Below are positions 60,365 through 64,000 of a stretch of DNA of 64,000 nucleotides, one piece after another. Source of the DNA: Thermoanaerobacterales bacterium. GTDB taxonomy: Bacteria; Bacillota; Desulfotomaculia; Desulfotomaculales; JASEER01. A program made the position numbers and the translations under genes. The DNA lies in NCBI GenBank assembly GCA_030019475.1, contig JASEER010000007.1, positions 2,358-66,357 of the forward strand, in the 5' to 3' direction. Positions within the stretch are counted from its first letter, which is position 1. Each line of letters opens with the position of its first letter. The notes under the pieces are model-generated. The model was given only the letters and a program-made list of their open reading frames with translations, made no database searches and was not told where the DNA came from.

Positions 60365-61762
60365 GTGCTATCCCTCAAGCCAAACCTGGACTTCGCCAAG
60401 CGCTATGTAGAGGAACAGACCCTACGGCAACTCCTGGACTACATCGGCAAGGACCCGGGAAAAAACCTGCCCCGAATCGCCTCCCTAGCCCGTCTGGTGG
60501 CCAGAGCGGAGCATCACCGGAGGCACGTTGATATGATCCTGAGGCATCACCAGGAGAATCCCGTCATCCGGGATTTCATCCACCGGCTGTTCACCAGGAC
60601 GCATCCCAAGGTGAAGGAGCGCCTGCTGTACAACTGGTTCATTAACGCCCAAATCATCGGCATCCCCCGGCAGAGGCAACTGTCCGAGCAACTGGGCATC
60701 AACATACCGAACTTCTTCCTTATCGACCCCACCAGCAGCTGCAACCTGGCCTGCACGGGCTGCTGGGCCGGGAGGTATGCCCCCAAGGACGTCCTGGGCT
60801 TCGAAACCCTGGATCGCCTGCTGAAGGAGGCCAAGGAGCTGGGCATCTACTGGGTGGTAATGTCGGGCGGGGAGCCCTTCAAGTACCCGCGGCTGATAGA
60901 ACTCTGCTCCCGGCACAGCGACATGGCCTTCATGCTTTACACCAACGGCACGTTGATCACGGAGAAAGTGGCCGATGCCATACTAAACGCCGGTAACATG
61001 ACGCCGTCCTTCAGCCTGGAGGGGTGGCGTGAGGCTACTGACGCCCGCCGCGGACCGGGGGTCTTCGACCGGGTCATGCGGGCGATGGACCTGCTGCGTG
61101 AAAGGGGCATGGTCTTCGGGGTTTCCGTAACGATCACCAGGCACAACCTCGATGAGATCGTCAGTGACGCATTTATTGATTTCTTATTGGAGAAGGGTGT
61201 GACCTACGGCTGGTCGTTCCATTACGTGCCCGTGGGACGCAACCCGGACCCCGACCTGATGATCACGCCTGAACAGCGGGCCTACCTGGCGGAACGCATA
61301 CCCTACATCCGCATGCATAAGGGCCTCATGATCGCCGACTTCTGGAACGACGGGGAATTGACCGGGGGGTGCATCGCCGGCGGGCGACGCTACTTCCACA
61401 TAACAGCGGCCGGGGACGTGGAGCCGTGCGCCTTCGCCCACTTCGCGATGGATAATATCAAAGAGAAGAGCCTCAAGGATGTGCTGTCCTCGCCCCTCTT
61501 CAAGGCCTACCAGAAAAGGCAGCCCTTCGCCGAGAACCTTCTGCGGCCCTGCCCCATCATCGACTGTCCCGCGGCCCTGCGGGCGATCGTGGCGGAATCG
61601 GGAGCCCGGCCGACGCACGAAGGGGCCGATGCCATCCTTTTCGGGGACCTGGCCGCCGCGCTCGACCGCCGTTCCGCCGCCTGGGCCGAAGTGGCCGACC
61701 CAATCTGGGAGGCCCGCCAGACCGCCAGGCAGCAGGCCGAGAAAAGCGCAGCCGCCGGTTGA
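60365..61762 (+). CDS. Radical SAM protein with SPASM-like C-terminal cysteines
   Basis: 465 aa. About 120 residues of helical N-terminus precede the radical SAM motif SSCNLACTGCW (Cys126, Cys130, Cys133); VVMSGGEPFKYPRL follows. C-terminal cysteines in GGCIAGGRRYFHITAAGDVEPCAF and LRPCPIIDCPAAL suit auxiliary iron-sulfur clusters (SPASM/twitch). Such proteins modify peptides or cofactors, but no precursor peptide is evident. GTG start 10 nt after AAGGAGG. Substrate unknown. Confidence 0.85.
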   Translation: MLSLKPNLDFAKRYVEEQTLRQLLDYIGKDPGKNLPRIASLARLVARAEHHRRHVDMILRHHQENPVIRDFIHRLFTRTHPKVKERLLYNWFINAQIIGIPRQRQLSEQLGINIPNFFLIDPTSSCNLACTGCWAGRYAPKDVLGFETLDRLLKEAKELGIYWVVMSGGEPFKYPRLIELCSRHSDMAFMLYTNGTLITEKVADAILNAGNMTPSFSLEGWREATDARRGPGVFDRVMRAMDLLRERGMVFGVSVTITRHNLDEIVSDAFIDFLLEKGVTYGWSFHYVPVGRNPDPDLMITPEQRAYLAERIPYIRMHKGLMIADFWNDGELTGGCIAGGRRYFHITAAGDVEPCAFAHFAMDNIKEKSLKDVLSSPLFKAYQKRQPFAENLLRPCPIIDCPAALRAIVAESGARPTHEGADAILFGDLAAALDRRSAAWAEVADPIWEARQTARQQAEKSAAAG

Positions 61763-61775
61763 TCACAGTAAAACG

Positions 61776-61800
61776 GCCCGGACGTCAGCCCGGGCTTCTT
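61776..61800 (+). terminator. Terminator after the radical SAM gene
   Basis: GCCCGG (61776-61781) pairs with CCGGGC (61790-61795), followed by TTCTTATC. Confidence 0.6.
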
Positions 61801-61804
61801 ATCA

Positions 61805-61841
61805 GGACCCCTACAAATTTCTATCCATTTCCACTTAATTT
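61805..61841 (-). repeat. AT-rich dispersed repeat, copy 2
   Basis: Read on the minus strand it is AAATTAAGTGGAAA..ATAGAAATTTGTAGGGGT, matching 43383-43420. It sits between two GC-rich hairpins of near-identical sequence. Confidence 0.6.
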
Positions 61842-61842
61842 C

Positions 61843-61862
61843 GCCCGGGCGTCAGCCCGGGC
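61843..61862 (-). terminator. Palindromic hairpin at the fmdB end, probably its terminator
   Basis: GCCCGGGC (61843-61850), loop GTCA, GCCCGGGC (61855-61862): a perfect 8-bp stem, near-repeat of the hairpin at 61776. Read on the minus strand, fmdB transcription runs into it; the T-run is weak. Confidence 0.5.
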
Positions 61863-61875
61863 TAATTTCTACAAC

Positions 61876-62100
61876 TTAATGACACCCCGCGCAGCTTGAG
61901 GAATTGCACCCGCTGCAGCCGCCGCCCGCGCCGCCGGCGGGGCCCCCGTCCGTCCCGCGCGCGGCGAAGGTTGAAAGAAGCCGCTGGGGCCCGGCGGCGC
62001 CGCACTCCGGGCAGTGAATGCTTTTCGTATCGTCCCCGAGGGCGCAGAGCTTTTCGAAACGTTTGCCGCAGGCCGGGCAACGGAACTCGTAGATCGGCAC
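61876..62100 (-). CDS. FmdB-type zinc ribbon regulatory protein
   Basis: 74 aa. MPIYEFRCPACGKRFEKL with Cys8/Cys11 and a second pair CPECG (Cys30/Cys33) form the zinc ribbon. A glycine-rich linker leads to a cysteine-rich tail (CSGCNSSSCAGCH) that may bind a metal or cluster. The start is GTG (complement of 62098-62100) with GGGAG upstream. The only complete minus-strand gene here, divergent from the nuclease gene. Confidence 0.88.
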   Translation of the reverse strand: MPIYEFRCPACGKRFEKLCALGDDTKSIHCPECGAAGPQRLLSTFAARGTDGGPAGGAGGGCSGCNSSSCAGCH

Positions 62101-62143
62101 GGTTATCCATCTCCCTCATGCGTTGACTTCCACCAACTAGCTT

Positions 62144-62162
62144 AGCCCCCCCGTGAGGGGCT
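62144..62162. repeat. Hairpin in the fmdB/nuclease divergent region
   Basis: AGCCCC (62144-62149) pairs with GGGGCT (62157-62162) over 7 nt. No T-run on either side; possibly regulatory. Confidence 0.35.
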
Positions 62163-62189
62163 GTCAAGCCGGGGCGGAAAAGGGTTCGC

Positions 62190-62219
62190 TTGTGACGGCG
62201 CAAACCTTTCCGTTATAAT
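62190..62219 (+). promoter_or_regulatory. Sigma-A promoter of the beta-CASP nuclease gene
   Basis: TTGTGA (62190-62195), 18-nt spacer, perfect TATAAT (62214-62219). Confidence 0.6.
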
Positions 62220-62256
62220 CTAGTTAATCCTAAAGTCGAGCGGGGGAGGTTTTTGT

Positions 62257-63825
62257 GTGTTTTTAACTTTTTACGGGGCTGCTGATACCGTAACCGGGTC
62301 CTGCTTCGTTCTCGACACCAGTTACTGCCGGATTATGGTGGACTGCGGCCTCTTCCAGGGGTCCAAAACCGTTAAGCAGCGCAACTATGATCCTTTTCCT
62401 TTCCCGCCGCGGAGCATCGATTACGTGCTGTTGACCCACGCCCATATCGACCACAGCGGCCTCATCCCGAAGCTGGTGAAACACGGGTACAACGGTCCGA
62501 TTATTACCACCCGCTGCACCATGGACCTGTGCGGCGCCCTTTTGCCGGACAGCGCCCACGTACAGGAAACAGAGGTGGAAAACAAGAACCGCAAGGCGCG
62601 GCGGGCCGGGCGCCCGCTGATCCAGCCTATCTATACAGTGGATGATGCCCTGGCGGCGATGCGCTTGTTTCAGGGTGTCGGTTACGATGAAGAGGTCCAG
62701 CTCTGCCGGGGGGTCCGCGCCCGTTTCCGGGATGCGGGGCATATCCTGGGCTCGGCGCTGATCGAACTCTGGGTGCGGGACGGCGACCAGGAGACCAAGT
62801 TTGTCTTTTCCGGGGACCTGGGCAACTACGGCCGGCCCTTCGTCGAAGACCCCACCGACATCTGGGAGGCCGACTGCCTCTTGCTGGAATCCACTTACGG
62901 CGACCGCATCCATAACCCCGAGGGCCTGGATATGAAGGCCCGGTTGCGGGACGTTATCCAGCGCACCTACAAACGGGGCGGGAACGTCCTTATCCCCGCC
63001 TTCGCCGTTGAGCGCACCCAGGAACTGATCTACGACCTGTCCCTCCTCAGCAGGGCCGGCGAACTCCCGCCGGTGCAGATCTATGTGGACAGTCCCCTGG
63101 CGGCCGCGGTGACGAGGGTCTTCACCAACCACCACGAGTGTTACGACGACGAGACGCGGGAGCTGGTGGCGGCCGGGGCGGCCCCGCTTGAAATGCCGAA
63201 CCTCCGGTTCTCGCAGACCGCCGAGGAATCCCGGATGCTCAACGCCACGCCGAGCGGGCTGGTGATTATCGCCGGAAGCGGAATGTGCGACGCCGGGCGT
63301 ATCCGGCACCACCTGAAGCATAACCTGTGGCGGCCGGAATCGAGCGTGGTCTTCGTCGGCTACCAGGCCGAGGGCACGCTGGGGCGGCGCCTGCTGAACG
63401 GCGAGAAGGACGTGCGCATCTTCGGCGACGACATCTGTGTCCGGGCGGAAATCGTCAACATCGACGGCTTTTCCGCCCACGCCGACCAGCGCATGCTGGT
63501 CAACTGGTTAAAGAAGTTCTCTGTGCTTCCCCAGCAGTTCTTCCTCGTCCACGGCGAGCCGGCGGCCGCGCGGGCGCTCCAGGACCGGATCGTTAAGGAC
63601 GTCGGCCTTCTGGGGGTTATACCCCGCTGGCAGGAGACCGTGGCCGTGCGGGGCGGGCGGCACGTGCAGGACAAGGTCCGCCAGGCCTGCGCCGGCTTCT
63701 GGGCGCGGCTGGAGAACTTCCTGGAGCAGAACCCGGACCGCGCGGTCTATGACGAGGTTATGTCGCGGCTCAATGAACTGCAGCAGCTCATCGACGAGAA
63801 AGCCGGGGGTAAAGGTGTGGCCTGA
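62257..63825 (+). CDS. Metallo-beta-lactamase/beta-CASP ribonuclease-like protein
   Basis: 522 aa. Metal motif THAHIDHSG, distal RDAGHILGSA and FSGDLGNYGRP; beta-CASP motifs in IPAFAVERTQELIY, VIIAGSGMCDAGRIRHHL and the C-terminal GFSAHADQ, VHGEP. It resembles the YSH1/CPSF-like mRNA 3'-end nuclease group rather than RNase J (no long C-terminal domain). Likely RNA-processing enzyme in the cytoplasm. GTG 62257 with GGGAGG 7 nt upstream. Confidence 0.93.
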   Translation: MFLTFYGAADTVTGSCFVLDTSYCRIMVDCGLFQGSKTVKQRNYDPFPFPPRSIDYVLLTHAHIDHSGLIPKLVKHGYNGPIITTRCTMDLCGALLPDSAHVQETEVENKNRKARRAGRPLIQPIYTVDDALAAMRLFQGVGYDEEVQLCRGVRARFRDAGHILGSALIELWVRDGDQETKFVFSGDLGNYGRPFVEDPTDIWEADCLLLESTYGDRIHNPEGLDMKARLRDVIQRTYKRGGNVLIPAFAVERTQELIYDLSLLSRAGELPPVQIYVDSPLAAAVTRVFTNHHECYDDETRELVAAGAAPLEMPNLRFSQTAEESRMLNATPSGLVIIAGSGMCDAGRIRHHLKHNLWRPESSVVFVGYQAEGTLGRRLLNGEKDVRIFGDDICVRAEIVNIDGFSAHADQRMLVNWLKKFSVLPQQFFLVHGEPAAARALQDRIVKDVGLLGVIPRWQETVAVRGGRHVQDKVRQACAGFWARLENFLEQNPDRAVYDEVMSRLNELQQLIDEKAGGKGVA

Positions 63826-63827
63826 GA

Positions 63828-64000
63828 ATGCGGGGAGATGAAAAGAAGGCGCTTTTCGCGGCGGAGTCACGTAACGGGGTGCCCCTCTACCTGCCGTTTG
63901 CCGGCCTGGAGGGCATCATCGCCGGCTTCACCACGCGGCACGGAGGTTGCAGCGAGGGCCCTTACGCCACCCTGAACCTGGGGCTGCACGTTGGTGACGA
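63828..64000 (+). CDS. pgeF: Polyphenol oxidase/purine nucleoside phosphorylase YlmD family, N-terminal part
   Basis: About 57 codons before the window ends. IIAGFTTRHGGCSEGPYATLNLGLHVGDD is the start of the PgeF/YlmD (multicopper-oxidase-like, DUF152) family. It follows the nuclease gene after 2 nt. In Bacillus ylmD also lies downstream of sigG-ylmC, so the order agrees. Confidence 0.85.
   Translation, partial: MRGDEKKALFAAESRNGVPLYLPFAGLEGIIAGFTTRHGGCSEGPYATLNLGLHVGD

Noticed and set aside
1-64000. CRISPR array, tRNA or rRNA genes, prophage or insertion sequence
   Set aside because: No regularly spaced repeats, no cloverleaf with a GGTTCGA-type arm, no transposase, integrase or phage structural gene was seen.

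Overview
The window is a GC-rich (roughly 64%) chromosomal segment of an endospore-forming Firmicute, most like the Clostridia of the Desulfotomaculum/Pelotomaculum/Moorella group. This rests on sporulation-only genes (spoIVFA/B, spoIIGA, sigE, sigG, spoIIR, spoVD-type PBP, three germinant-permease genes), a meso-DAP-type MurE, frequent TTG/GTG starts behind strong GGAGG sites, and gene order close to the Bacillus valS-folC-maf-radC-mreBCD-minCD-spoIVF-rplU-rpmA and mra/fts/spoIIG blocks. No tRNA, rRNA, transposase, phage gene or CRISPR array was seen. Nearly all genes are on the plus strand; exceptions are a cut-off gene at the left edge and fmdB.

Layout. 1-5.3 kb: valS, folC and a PflA-like radical SAM gene. 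5.4-15.3 kb: a germination cluster of three GerAB permeases, two GerAA and two GerAC proteins and a small membrane protein, arranged as two partly duplicated operons whose GerAA genes look homogenised. 15.4-18.2 kb: CaCA exchanger, DUF4321, maf, radC. 18.2-25.5 kb: mreBCD, PBP2, a shortened minC, minD, minE, rodA (elongation and division-site placement). 25.5-32.8 kb: methyltransferase, spoIVFA/B, two radical-SAM-linked genes, RNase G, rplU, rpmA. 32.9-34.8 kb: MetE-like and PHP-phosphatase genes where obg would be expected from Bacillus order. 35.1-54.6 kb: a complete mra/mur/fts cluster (mraZ to ftsZ) making lipid II and the division machine, without ftsA. 54.8-58.5 kb: spoIIGA-sigE-sigG-spoIIR, which links septation to compartment-specific transcription. 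58.5-64 kb: ylmC, an intein-like (Hint) protein gene, a radical SAM/SPASM gene with a long leader, fmdB, a beta-CASP nuclease and the start of pgeF (ylmD).

The genes form one cell-envelope, division and sporulation programme. Candidate sigma-H promoters with the same spacing sit before minC and ftsZ, candidate sigma-G promoters before both germination operons, and a three-box MraZ operator before mraZ.

The most unusual items are: (1) a free-standing, promoter-driven Hint-fold protein that has lost every intein catalytic residue (58982-59866); (2) two 166-168 bp palindromic elements with a 52-nt apical loop of identical length and compensatory stem changes, lying between spoIVFA/spoIVFB and between sigE/sigG; (3) a 24-nt hairpin repeat that is read in frame as GADLRVRP inside genes; (4) a MinC reduced to its C-terminal domain; (5) a roughly 360-nt transcribed leader before the SPASM protein.
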